NCBI GenBank assembly: GCA_022496805.1
Contig: CM040106.1
Coordinates: 2,170,001 to 2,234,000 of the forward strand
Reading direction: 5' to 3'
DNA from: Pohlia nutans
Taxonomy: Eukaryota; Streptophyta; Bryopsida; Bryales; Mniaceae
Length of the DNA stretch: 64,000 nt
The translations under genes were made by a program, and so were the position numbers. The notes beneath the pieces were generated by a model that made no database searches, was not told the origin of the DNA, and saw nothing but the letters and a program-made list of their open reading frames with translations. Shown here piece after piece: positions 1-10,976 of the stretch; position 1 is the stretch's first letter; each line of letters opens with the position of its first letter.

Positions 1-330
1 GCCAGGGCCCTGGGACGTCTGAGTACTATGACCATGAAGAAGACGGAGTCCGTCCGGAAGTATGGGCAATGGGTGAAAGGGCTCATTCAGAAACTCACTA
101 CGGAGATCGCCCCCAGCGTACAAGTAGAGTAGTACGTGGCCGGATTTCCCAAGGAGATGGGATTCCACATCCGGCAGAGCACACCGGCTAGTCTCCAGGA
201 GGCTATGGAGGTTGCTCAAAACTAAGAGAATTCAGCCCTGTCACTTCAGAAGTCGCTCAAAACTATGAGAATTCAGCCGAGTCACTTAGGATGGTGCCCA
301 CTGCCAAATTAAAGGCCCCGCACACGCAGT
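1..330 (+). pseudogene. Ty3-type gag (capsid) fragment
   Basis: Frame 1 reads RALGRLSTMTMKKTESVRKY, followed by QWVKGLIQKLTTEIAPSVQ and YVAGFPKEMGFHIRQ. This is the helical signature of plant retrotransposon gag (capsid) domains, which package element RNA in cytoplasmic particles. The piece is cut by the window start. Reading is broken by TAG at 130-132 and TAA at 223-225. A segment of about 40 bp beginning GCTCAAAACTA is duplicated at about 214 and 254, which disrupts the frame further. No zinc knuckle or protease follows. It is a dead scrap of a Ty3 family different from the gag-like copies A-D elsewhere in the window. Identification rests on recall of the family pattern. Confidence 0.55.
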
Positions 331-484
331 CAAAGGTTTGGGAGCTCATAATGTCCCGAAGGAGTTAGGCCTTCATCTCCACAATAAATTCCTACTTGGC
401 TTTAGCGAGCATCGCATTGTACTCCTATTGATTCTTTGTTAGAGTGGCCCTCAACTCCTGAAGCTCTCTCATTATCGCATCCTC

Positions 485-2983
485 CTACTCTTTCTTTAAC
501 TTTTTCCTTTCTAGTTTCTCTTCCCACCAGAAAATCTCCTTCACAAGGCAGTCGTTTCTTCTGCCATTTTTAGACGTTGTATTGGCTTTTATGCGTTTCA
601 CCCTCTCGATTTGCTCTCTGATGGATTTGATATCACTGGTAATTGACGCAGCAGGTGGTTCACTCGAAGTTGCTACAACTGAGGCAGATGCTGCAGGCGG
701 ATCGTTTGCGGTGTCGCTGAGCTCGATGACAGGAGCGTTTGCAAGTGGAAGACCGATCTCCTTTCCCTTATCGCGCGTTTGTCGTGGAGCAAGAGGACCC
801 GAACACGACGGCCTCCCTCCTCCTTGAGATTGTTGAGGAGGAGCCAGAGCAGGAGAAAATTCCATGGCGCGAGTATCCTCGCCTTGAGGATCCGGGTGAG
901 GAGACTATTGCCGGAGCAACTTCCCTCGAGTTAATCTCGCCGAACAGTCTGTTTCTTTTCCTCTCTCCGTTTCTTTGTTGTATAGTCGGGATCGTCTTCA
1001 TCGTCGGAAGATTCATCGCTGGACAAGCCTTCACGATCTTCTCCATCATCTGCTTCTTCGCTATTCTCCCGAGGGAGCTGAGACCTGTACTGGTCAAACT
1101 CCTCATCGACCTCGTCGTCTTCCTTGACGTCCTCAAGATTCGCCTCGTGACGGTCCTCCTCCGCATTGACCAACTCCAGTTGGGGTTCTGCATCCTTCTC
1201 CCTTAGAGGAGAGGGTGATGACTTCTTATCGCTCAAGCGCAAGATTGCCGCTGTAAGGGGCTTGATGTAATGCCCCATGTACGGGGAATTTCCAAATTGG
1301 AAATCCTTCATGTCCAAGCTCTTGGCCTTCTTCTTCAGGGATTTGAGTATCTCAATTCCCACATTGGTGGCGATCCCATAGTAGTGCAAGCCATACATCT
1401 GCACAATCACCAAGCAAGTGGTTACTGATCTGTATGAACAACGGACACTCGAGATCTAGTTGAGCTTGGAAAAGTATCCTCAACTCGAAGATAGAGGAGT
1501 GCCTGCAGCAATGTCAGGGGAACATTATTTTAAATATACAGATCTAGGACAACCCTCACTACATACATGCAGTGCAGGCATTAAAATGACTTGAGTTATC
1601 TTTGAGTCGAAGATAACAGTCTACCAATGCAGTGAGTCACTACCTTTGCAGCCAGCATGGATTTGGCACCCATCTTGACGCCGAAAAAGTTTTCTCCCGG
1701 AGATGCAAAGTTCTAGATGATCATATTTAAGTAGAACTCCATCTGCAGCTTGCTTGAGGACAATCTAAACTTCGACTCGTGGTTCCTCAGGGGCTCATCG
1801 TAGTACGCAATCGGGGCGGCGGTGTACTCTGGCTTGATGAGCCTAGGAATGTAGGTCGGGACATCCTGCTGAAAGAAGAAGTAGAGATTGACGGTCGGCA
1901 GTGTAACCTGCCAACTTGGTATGTCATAGAGCCGCTCAGCTTTGCATGTTTGTAGACCGACTGTTTGTTATCCCTGTTGGCGAAATGAACATCAATGAAC
2001 GCAAACGCTGCAGCGTCATCCCATGTCTCCTTTGTAATCTAGAGCGAGACTTTGGACTCTTTTATGGACGGATCATCTTGCTTAAGGAGCTTCTTGAGGA
2101 ACGGGAAAAGCAGAGCTGGAGCGCTCGGGTTGTCTAATTGTTTTTGCTTCGGAACGTCCCAGAGATCCGCAATTCCTAAGCTCATAGTCCTGTGATTGGG
2201 AGTGTAATTCCACGTCGTTGAATTCATGACAAACGCCATCAACGGTCCGTCATGGACACGAAGTTGAATCTTCCTAGCCTGCTTTGGTACGCGTTTCTTG
2301 TGCAATACAAAGCGATTGAACATAGCTTTCAACTCCATGAATTTGTCCCCCATCTCGTCCACCCGCTTGATGATGGCCTGTTTTGTCAGGCGCATCTTGT
2401 AGAAAGTACTGTTGGGAGTGGCGAGAAGAAAGTCCCATGTCCCCGAGGAGAAGTAAAATGTTTTCTTCGAGTCTCTCCATTTCTCCCTATCGATAGAGCC
2501 GTCGTCCCTCACAAATTTTAGTGACTTGTCTGCATTCACCAAACCCTCTAGAATGACCTTCTTCCGCTTGCGGCGTTCAACCCACTCACTGTTGCAGCAG
2601 TTGTCCAGGATCGGATTTTCCGATTTGACAACGGAGACTTTGGGGTATGGCAGCGTTCTATTCGGAATTGTCCCGAGTAGCTGTTGCACGTAGTTCTTGA
2701 GGTCGTCATCCGTGAAGTGCCCTATTGAGTTGAAGAACTCGCGCTTCAACGCGTACATTTTCTCTGCACCTTTGGTCTGCTTGTAAGGGAGGGACGTATC
2801 CAGATTGATGATGTCCTCGAGGGTATACTTGGTCAAGAACTCATCCCACATGGCGTAGTGGTTGTCTTCGAGCGTTATGATTGTAATCTCATGTTTGATA
2901 TCAACGATCCCCTTCACATTGTGTCCTTTTTTGGGGTTGATACTCTGGAACCGACTAATGATCATAGTCACGAAGGTGTGCAA
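485..2983 (-). pseudogene. Broken gene resembling an N4/N6-type DNA methyltransferase, with acidic and coiled-coil tail
   Basis: Read on the minus strand. An open segment (2983-2039; its first codon is TTG, so the true start or an upstream exon is unknown) is lysine-rich and then contains SLGIADLWDVPKQKQLDN. It continues in frame past a TAG (2036-2038) into ETWDDAAAFAFIDVHF, then after a frameshift near 1920 into QQDVPTYIPRLIKPEY and SSSKLQMEFYLNMI, a second TAG near 1711, and NFASPGENFFGVKMGAK. A 245-bp GT-AG intron (1643-1399) joins this to MYGLHYYGIATNVGIEI. Exon 2 ends in a Glu/Asp-rich tail, and a shifted frame at 865-485 adds a charged helical end. The order of a proline-glycine loop, a GxxxGxxS segment and GYHYYGI-like residues recalls the AdoMet-binding half of N4/N6 methyltransferases. 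No DPPY-type catalytic motif is visible. Function is therefore inferred and the copy is dead. Confidence 0.4.
1399..1643 (-). other. Predicted GT-AG intron carrying palindromic motifs
   Basis: On the minus strand the exon ends GCTGCAAAG before GTAGTGACTC, and the intron ends TTGGTGATTGTGCAG before ATGTATGGC. The splice keeps the frame (codons GCT GCA AAG, then ATG TAT GGC). Inside it lie a near-palindrome at 1595-1617 (GTTATCTTTGAGTCGAAGATAAC on the plus strand, here named only by its two arms GTTATCTTTGA and TCGAAGATAAC) and a half-match near 1472-1490. The same motif is clustered at 32.4-33.5 kb. Confidence 0.6.
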
Positions 2984-3167
2984 ATCAAGATCATATCAGA
3001 TGTTAGAGGCAAACAGTGGCTGGCACAGAATTCATGTGATTATCTTTGGAACAACGATAATGGATGCGGGTAATAACTGCAGATGGATGGACTGAGGAGG
3101 ACATTACGAGTTTGCATACATTTCGATTTAGGACCTACTCAATGTCTAGTGTAGAAGAAATTTGGAT

Positions 3168-4783
3168 TGTTTAAGGTGATAGAGAAATGCACAAAGCACA
3201 TACACAAACACAACAAATGCGTAGAAAGAGATGTCTTTACTCAAGGGCACTCTCGCTTAAGTAGTGTACAATTGAGGTGCCTTTTGGCAACCGATATGGG
3301 ATAACTCAACACTACATGCCTCAAAGGTAAGCCCATGCCGCACCCTGTCTCCCACATATCAATTATTCCCATCCAAACCCCTTTTTCATCTAGCAACACT
3401 ACCCTTTATCTACTACTTCAACACTCCCACTTTGCATAGAGCCAAAGCCTTCAAGTCCATATGCTATTACTACCCTTTTGTGTCGATCTCATGTAAGCCC
3501 CTGTGGTAACACATTCATTTGATGCTTTTCCAAATTCATGGCCGCCTCAATTGCAAAAATGTATTGAATGGTTGCGAGCTTGGCCACAGGAGCAAACGTC
3601 TCATGAAAAATGAGCTTTGCCACTTTCCTTATTTTGTAGCACACGACGTCACCGTAGACATCTCTCTTTGCTCGAAACACCGACTTGCAACCAATGGAGT
3701 TGCTACCCTTGAGAATGGAAGGCAATTGCCATGTGCCATTGGTAATCAATGACTCATACTCCTCATACTCCTCATACTCCTCTTGCATGGCTTGCTCCCA
3801 CTCGACCGCATCTTCACCTTGCATTGCTTCACGAATGGTTGATGTTCCATCCGATAACGCCACATTCGCATGCTCGTCATCACTTCGACGGAAGATGTAT
3901 TTCTTCCACCACTCCTTGGGCAGCTTGCGTGCTCGTTCGGGATATCGCTGATTTGTTTAAAAGAGCGTGCTCCAGTTGCACCTCTTTTGTGCCATTACGG
4001 AAGCTCGAACTCGATGGAGCCCCCAACTCGCCATCCTTCCTGCCTTCATCTTCATCGTCAACATTAAAGATAGGAGATTTGGAAGATGTGTCCACAATGA
4101 TGTCTCCACATCTCCATATGGACCATACTCCATATGCGGCCCAACCGTTGACTACTCACAAAACGTGACATTGTGCGATCCAGTGATCTTCTTTTCAAAT
4201 TGCTTCTCCACCAACTGCTGGAACTCCTCAAACATGCCACGAAGAGTTTTTACACTCTTGATGTGCAAATGGCCGGGTTGACGATGCCACAACTCCAACT
4301 TGTCGTCCTCAAGCACCAACGCCACCGATTCACTCATATGCACTTTCGAAAACTTGATGTGGTACAAACCGTCGATTTCTTGGATATTGGCCAACTCGTC
4401 TTAACTCGGTGACAAAACAAAGCAGCCCCTGTCACTAAATTGAACATGCAAGTGTTTTGCGACCAAACGCCATATCGACAAAAGGTTGGCCTTTAGTTTT
4501 GGAACGTGGAGGACATCCTTGATAGTGATTGTCTGCACATGGCCCTTCACCTTGGTTTCTACTTCAATTTGGCCTTTGTCCATGGCCTCAAGCACCGTAT
4601 CATCTTCCAAAATCACTCTCTTTGGCGAATAAAGATGATAGGAATGAAAACAACTCCTTTCGGGTGCCATGTGGATCGAGGCATCCGAATCCACAATCCA
4701 ATCGTTCACACTACCATTGCATGATACGTGACTTGCCATGTTTGCGTATTCGTAATCATCATCACTCATGCTTACTTAAGTGA
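3168..4783 (-). mobile_element. Internally deleted Ty1/copia element (same family as the intact copy)
   Basis: Minus-strand pieces match the intact polyprotein at 36.7-40.8 kb in order. The first is protease (4769-4401, with IVDSDAS where the intact copy has IVDSGAS). The second is the pre-integrase region (4394-4152). It is fused, with the integrase core lost, to a late integrase stretch ending HNVTFCE. The third is the start of reverse transcriptase (3863-3489), joined straight to the polyprotein C-terminus (GLEGFGSMQSGSVEV). Two deletions thus removed the DDE core and the YVDD/RNase H region, yet the 3' end and a decayed LTR (about 3168-3423, ending CTTCAACA) survive. The 5' part is cut at about 4776, where gag-like copy A begins. 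It is non-autonomous and could have moved only by using another copy's enzymes. Confidence 0.85.
3752..3783 (-). repeat. 9-bp in-frame tandem repeat in the deleted copia
   Basis: TCATACTCC is repeated three times in succession. On the minus strand it encodes EEYEEYEEYES where the intact relative has a single EEYKS. The expansion keeps the reading frame and looks like replication slippage. Confidence 0.8.
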
Positions 4784-5985
4784 TTGCTACGGAACCGCGA
4801 ATGGCGGCAGACCCGGCAGGAAACCGGATAGGCGACCAGACAGCGGGGGACGGGCCTTTGACGGACCCGGCCACGATCCGGGCCTTAAATTGGACGGTTC
4901 ACTATTAATTTCTTTGCGGTGCCTCCAGCCCTCCCCGCCACCAAAGCTTTGTGTTTCTGGAGAGAATTAGTGTTGATAGTGCGCAACCGGAGTTAGAGAA
5001 GAGAGAGCGCCAGAAACTTAGGCGGAGTTCACGGAAGAGAGAGAGTACGCACCCGGAGAGAGAGGCGCGGGAGCTCCATGAAGATAGGCGCAATTTGCGG
5101 AATAGGAGAGAGGTGCGTCCGGAGTCAGTGGCCATGGCACGCCGAGGAGGAAGCGCGGTAGGGTTCAAAATCTCGGAGAAGAGGGTGGTTCCGGCTCTTC
5201 CGCAGCACCCAGGCAACTTTGAGGAGCTGCTCAGTGATCTCAAAACCATAGGATCCGAGGGGCTTCTTCACCGAGTGTGGGCTTTGCAGGACGCGAAGAT
5301 GTTGGCAGACATTTTGGGCGGAGCTATGGAGCCAGCCTTCTGGTCGAGTTTCATCCGGGCCAAGTACGACCATTGGACCCGGGAGCACTGGCGCTTCACG
5401 TATGGTTTCTCGGAAAACTAATAACGACCTCGAACCGGCCAATAAAGAAGATTTGGAATGGGTGAAGAAGCGCTTCACCTTCATCTCGAATAAGGACGTG
5501 TTCAAGGTGGAGGATTGCAAGACTCCCCGGGAGCAGCGGCTTCTTCAATTTCTGGTGCTTATCCTCAGCTTGGACAAGCCCACCACCATCACAATCACAT
5601 TGGCGGAGGGCATGTTCTCCGCGTTGTATTACAAGAAGAAGATCAATTGGGGCTTTGTGGTGCACCGAAATGCCAATCCGGAGGCATCCAAACTCGAAGG
5701 TAAGAAGGGTTGCCCTCTTGTTCCTTTCCATTATCATCTGTACGCCAAGCACGGATGCATCACAGACTGGAAGAAGGCAAGGCTGGAGATACAACCAATT
5801 CCGGGAGAAAGGAGCCCGGCCAAGAAAAAGGCGGCGCGACCGGGAGGGGAGCGGAACCGGGCAAGGCGTGCGCAGGAGGAAGAGGAAGAAGAGGAGGATG
5901 CAAGAGGTCAGGGCGACCGGAGCAAGTAGGAGGAACGGGAAATGGCCCAACCGCAGCGGATAAGCGCACCAACCGCGGCGGCGTA
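4776..5985 (+). pseudogene. Gag-like ORF of a Ty3-type element, copy A, with LTR/leader remnant
   Basis: About 350 bp of GC-rich leader (CGGCAGGAAACCGGATAGG and similar) matches the leaders of copies B, C and D. It is followed by ATG at 5134 (MARRGGSAVGFKISEKRV). Conserved blocks are LGGAMEPAFWSSFIRAKY, WTREHWRFTYGFSE, then after a frameshift near 5418 EWVKKRFTFISNKD, PREQRLLQFLV, KPTTITITLAEG and PFHYHLYAKHGCI, and a basic/acidic tail. The helical middle recalls the 'putative plant transposon protein' domain found in plant Ty3 elements. I infer a structural (gag-like) role because the same leader follows a Ty3 polypurine tract at 60.09 kb. Copy A is cut at both ends, on the left by the deleted copia and on the right at about 5985 by an inverted copia fragment. 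Confidence 0.6.
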
Positions 5986-7020
5986 GACTCGATCTTCCTT
6001 CAGCGGAAAGGGCGTGCGATGAATCTCTTCAAGTACGCACCCAACACAAAAACTTGGGTGTTGAGTGTCGCCGCTCAACTGTAAACCTTCAACAATGTTT
6101 TCAGATGCCATTGTCCTGATCTGAGCATGATTCAGATGACACAAGCGTTGGTGCCAGATATCAATGCTTTGGATAGCATCAATCTTTGTTTCCGTTCCGA
6201 AGGTGTTGGCAATATACGCGCTAGTTGCTGGAACCACAGTTTCAATGTGCAACTTGTACATAGTGGCATCGACTGCTCCAGATATGAGGGTTTCTCCATC
6301 TTGAATGAGCCTACATCCATCTCAAAAATGGATTGTGTCAATATTGGACAGTGCCGCTTTGTAAACGGAAATCAAGTTTCGACCGATCTCCGGGACATGC
6401 ATGACATTATTCAAGATTGCCGGTTCCCACTTCTTGCCATTAAAAGTACGGATATTAATATCAGCAATGCCATATACGAAAAGTTTGATTCCGCCAATAC
6501 CTTGTACGTGGCGTCGCTCTTTAGAAATATCTTGATATTGAGCGAACCAGTAACGCTTCTCTGTCTGCAATCGCCACTGTCAGAGGCAGCTCCAGAGAAC
6601 GCCATGCAGGCACGATGAGTGGTCTTCGAGTCTTTTGCTGCAGATCCCTCCGTCGTTGTGGACTTCTTATCTTTGTCCCCTTGTGTGCATTCACGAGCCT
6701 TGTGGCCAGTCTTACTGTACTTCCAACACTCAGTAGTCTTCTTCTTATCATTAATATCTTTGCGGCGCTACTGACGTTCTTGATATTTCATGTTGTAGCG
6801 ATTCAGGGCCGACTTCTGTTTAGCGTTTGCGACAAACGCGGATGATGACAAGTTCTGCTCCTCTCGTCCCTGAATGTACTTCTGGTGCAGCTCTTCTCGT
6901 ACTAAGCGAATTAGCAAGTTGTTGAGTCTTTGCAGCTGCTGCAATACTGTCCCAAGACGAGTGCAAATAGCTGTAATAGTCAGGGATTTTGCCAAGCACT
7001 TTGGCTATGACACTCGAATT
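5985..7020 (-). pseudogene. Second Ty1/copia family fragment (gag end, protease and pre-integrase)
   Basis: On the minus strand the region reads a gag-like helical part (6995-6768), then a protease-like segment with DINIRTFNGKKWEPAILNNV and VPEIGRNLISV (6570-6322), then the pre-integrase zinc region WHQRLCHLNHAQIRTM and FCVGCVLEEIHRTPFP (6261-5985). These are hallmark copia blocks that feed into integrase, which is missing here. Several stops and frame changes lie between blocks. Residues differ enough from the 36-42 kb copia to mark a separate family. The left end is a sharp junction with gag-like copy A near 5985, and no LTR is recognisable. Confidence 0.7.
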
Positions 7021-7080
7021 GGCTATACTCTGATTGCCTAAGCGCGCTAGCTGGCTCTTTATGCCTCCCTCAGGGTTCGA

Positions 7081-10000
7081 TTGGAAGAGAAGGGAGCATT
7101 GGAGTGGCCGTTTCAGTTTTGGGACAATGAAGAGAAGTGTAGATTACGGCAGAAGATAGAGGGTTTGAATGATGTGGTCGCTCATGTTTATGGCCTCCCT
7201 TTGCGGAGTGAAGTTGAGGAAGCCTCCAAACGTCGTCGTCTTGATAATGGTAGTCATGTAGCAGATCTCATTCACCAAGGAGCAGCCGAGGAGAGCTGTA
7301 CAAGAACTGAAGACCACATAGCGGAGTTGTTGCCTAATGAGCCTCTTAGAAGCTCTAGGGTTACAAGTTCCACTGCGATTACCGAGGCTTTGGACCATCA
7401 AAATCACTCAAAGCATCTTCCAAAGGATGTTTGGGAGTGATACCTTGAAGGAGCAGAAAAGCTGAAGAGGGGTTTGAAGTGCTCATCCCAGAAAGACAAC
7501 CGGTGGGTGTTGAAGGCTTGGGACTTCAATGGTAACGGAGTAGCCAAGATCTTCTACATCGACTGCCGCAAGGAGATTGAGGGGGATAGTAGAAAACACG
7601 ATAAAACTAGCATTCAGAATCTATTCAACAATTTCAAAATTAAGCATCTACAGACTACATGTCACGTGAAGAATTGGTGTGTGAAGAACGAAGTCACTTA
7701 CGCAGATCATCCACAATCGGTTGCACCTAAGGGTAAGGCCGTTCACTTGACTCCAGAGATGCACCAAAAACTTATTAAGGAGGGTTTAGGGATTATGGAG
7801 GATGTGAACTTTACTTTGGATGCTGCACACAAGCCCTTCACTATCCTAGGGACATTCAAAGACTCTGCTCCTAAGAGTTTTTGGATGAAGGTGAAATGCT
7901 TCTACTGCCAAGACTTGTTGAGCCTCTGCCCCCCCAAAAAGAACTTGGAATGGATCTGCAACATCACTTGGCATCGGCCAAGCACTTGCAAGCCGTTGAA
8001 GCAACGAAAGTTATTACAAAACGCCCTGCAATTCTCAGTGGAAGGAGAGGGAGGCCAGCTCTATCATCAGGGGTTAGTTTACACTCAAACCAGCGTGATC
8101 TTGGAAGATGGTGGAAGTTTGGTTCTACTGCTGGCGACATCGAAGGAGGTGAGGTCCCTAGCTTTGATCGAAATTACTATCTGCATTTCATGTGTTGGGG
8201 CTTTAGGGGTCCCACGTACAAATATTTTGGTGTGTTGTATTCGGTTTGTGAGTTACTGAATGATCCACATGTGGGAGGAGTTTGGTATACTGAACCACAC
8301 GATCGAGCGGTGGATGTCAATGGAGAGTCTATAGAAATTAATGGGACATTTAGGCACATCAGTTGTTCTAGAGTGGACAGTTTTGGATCAAAAGTTTGCA
8401 AATCTTGCGTGGTCCATGTGCTCCGCAATCCCCTTGGAGAATGATTTTAAAAAAAGGGTCCTACGTGAAGAGCGTAGCTTTGAAAAAAGGGGGACTCGAA
8501 GCACTGGTTTAGGGAGAAGAATTCGATATTTACACATGTCTGAACTTGCCAAGCATAGTCGTGAGCTGAGTAGAAAGCTACAATCTTAGAAGTTGTTGCG
8601 CCTGGCAGCTCGTGCTAGGATTGTTTTGCTTAAAGTGAAGCGTCCGACTCTACGGGAACTAGCAAGAGAGGCTTCTTCAGAATATAATGTCACTAAGTTT
8701 TGCACTTGTATCATCAACGCGGATAGGTCAGGGGCATTTGGTGGTAAGCCGGCATTATGGGACTTTCTTAGTGATGTTGCACAAAATTGGAATGCTAAAG
8801 GAAATCGGTATAGTGAAAATATGAGGTGTTTAGGAGAAGTGATGAAGGTATACGGAGGCCGTAGAATGATAGATATTTTCTCGTTGAACTTTGCGGGTCC
8901 AAGCTACAGTCAGGTCAAGCGAGATATAAGGAAAAGTGTGCAGTTCATACCTGGTGAACACGCCAAAATTTTTGAAGCTGTTGCACAAATTTATACAGAC
9001 GCTAAAATAGCTCACAATATTGTGGGACTGGTTCCGGTTATCCTTGCAGAGGATGAAACTAAAGTAAAGGGGAGAGTAGCATGGGAACCTAAATCGAATA
9101 CTCTTGCTGAATTTTGTGGGCCATCTGATAACCATGTTTGTGTCTCCGGTTTCAGACCCGTTGTTGGATGTGGTGAAGACGGCTATCGTCAAATGGTAGA
9201 GTCTTTCTCGTCAAATACAAAAGGCAGTTTTGCACGTGTAGTGGTTGTAAACCCTTTGCATGATAAGCTTCCTCGTCTAGTTTTAGTTGCATGTTGCACA
9301 TGCAACTGTTTCAAATCCTCTTGGGTTAGAAATCAGTGGGAAGTCATTGATAAGCTTTGAGAAAAAGATTGCTTATTTGCTATGGGTCCTATAGTAAGGC
9401 ACGCAAGCGATGGTGATCCTCGTAGGAGACAGTTGATGCTCGCAGATTATAAGAGCACGGTCGGAATTCGTCTTGACGTAGGGTGGGAAGGATGGATGTT
9501 TTCTGCCTCCTAAGATAGTAATGGGGATGCTAGAAGATTGCACGACCAAGATTATATACATAACGGGAAAAAGTTAATTAATCCTTTGCTTTCAGCAGCA
9601 AGGACTCTTCAGTTGGGGGGAGATCTGTGTCTCCACGGGCATATAGAACTAGTCTTCCAAGAGTTTGGCAGTGACGAATATGGATTGAAAATGGAAGACG
9701 TTGATAGGAAGGACCGCCAGAATTGGGGAGCCGCACAGAGGTTATGTCAAGCGAGGGTCAGGTCGTGTTTGGCACGAATGCATGACGGGGACTATCCTCG
9801 TAGAGAAAGAACTATTGGCACTGAATATTATTTGGAAATTTGCGCAAATTACATTGACATATTTTGTTCACCTAGATTAGACCTTCGTTGTAGGATTGTG
9901 TTGTGTGGGAAAGTTTCCTTTTTCTTTCGGATTTGGAGACTTTGGTTAAATGGAGATTTGGAGACAAAATGGAGATCATGGAGTGTTGGGGAATTCACAG

Positions 10001-10976
10001 AAACAAGTCGAGGCTAAGAATTTTGTGAGTTTACAATGTTTTCTTGATATCTAGTTATCGTGTCATTTTGTGGTTCTTTTAATCTGTCATTTCAGATACA
10101 GGTACCCACACTTAGCTGTTCCACTCCATTGACGGGCAGTGATTCATGCGAGGTGTTTTTCTCGAAAATTGGCGACATAAACTGGCACGAGCGTGCATAT
10201 GACTTCCACGAATTGGTGAACACCGCGAACACGTTAAACCATATATCTGTTGTAGAATACGGGAAGAACGGTTTAGCATTCAAAAAACAACATAATAAGC
10301 TGGAGAATGTATGGGAAGCACTTAATAAGCTTCAGCCTGGAGAGGAGCGATGTAACTTGGGCGATTACACATTGATATCTTCGAATGCTAAGATAGTAGC
10401 CACTTTGCAGGAGGGGTTGAAAGAGGCCCATGGGCTGCTCCGGCCTCTTAACATAGCGCTAAGTCCACAGTGCCCAACCAAAAAGAGGCTCTGGTACGAG
10501 AAGCCGTGGGTAGTTGAAAGAGCCGACTCAAAGAGTTTCGCTTACAAGCCTAGTGCCAGACATGTCTCAGGGAAGATGGGGACTCGGAGGTGTTGCGAGA
10601 CTGGTTGCACTCTGAAGCTCTGGCCTCCGTGGATACAAAAGAAGCCCTCCAAGTGAGAGACTCCGTTGAAGAAGATATTTTGGACGACGGTTTGATGGAC
10701 ACAAGATGTTTGGAAGAAGAGACTCGCGATGTCATCACGGACCTACTCAACCAGACAGAGGATCAGGTGAGGGTAGTAGAGGGAGCACGGAAGATTTCAC
10801 CAACCGTTGAAGTTGATGGACATTGCATTTACAAGTCGACACTTGTCTCGCAACTGAATGGTAACATTTTTTGTCAAAAGATAGGTTGGCTAGAATTAAG
10901 CATAGCATTTAATTCAACAACCACGATAATTGTCTCCGAGCAAGATCTTCTTCTGGAACAGGTTTTTTGTGTATAG
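7081..10976 (+). pseudogene. Decayed DDE transposase gene, P-element-like
   Basis: A single long reading path runs mostly in frame 1. It is interrupted by TGA 7438, an out-and-back frameshift (about 7920-8440), TAG near 8587, TGA near 9358, TAA near 9511, a probable 71-bp GT-AG intron (10025-10095) and a late frameshift near 10575. Key blocks are VILAEDETKVKGRVAWEPK (an acidic residue on a beta strand as in RNase H-fold transposases), ASDGDPRRRQLMLADY, HDQDYIHNGKKL (a DxxH motif as in P-element-type enzymes) and PLTGSDSCEVFFSKIG near the C-terminus. These would form the catalytic core that cuts and joins element ends. The family assignment is inference. The large N-terminal part (7.1-8.5 kb) is unfamiliar and may hold DNA-binding modules. 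Terminal repeats were not found. Confidence 0.5.
10025..10095 (+). other. Probable short intron in the DDE transposase remnant
   Basis: Donor GTGAGT at 10025 and a T-rich tract ending TTTCAG at 10095 bound 71 bp of AT-rich sequence between the conserved block ending near 10015 and the conserved block starting IQVPTLSCSTPL. Confidence 0.5.

Noticed and set aside
2039..2983. A functional DNA methyltransferase
   Set aside because: No DPPY/W motif was found, and there are at least two in-frame stops and a frameshift. Only a resemblance can be claimed.
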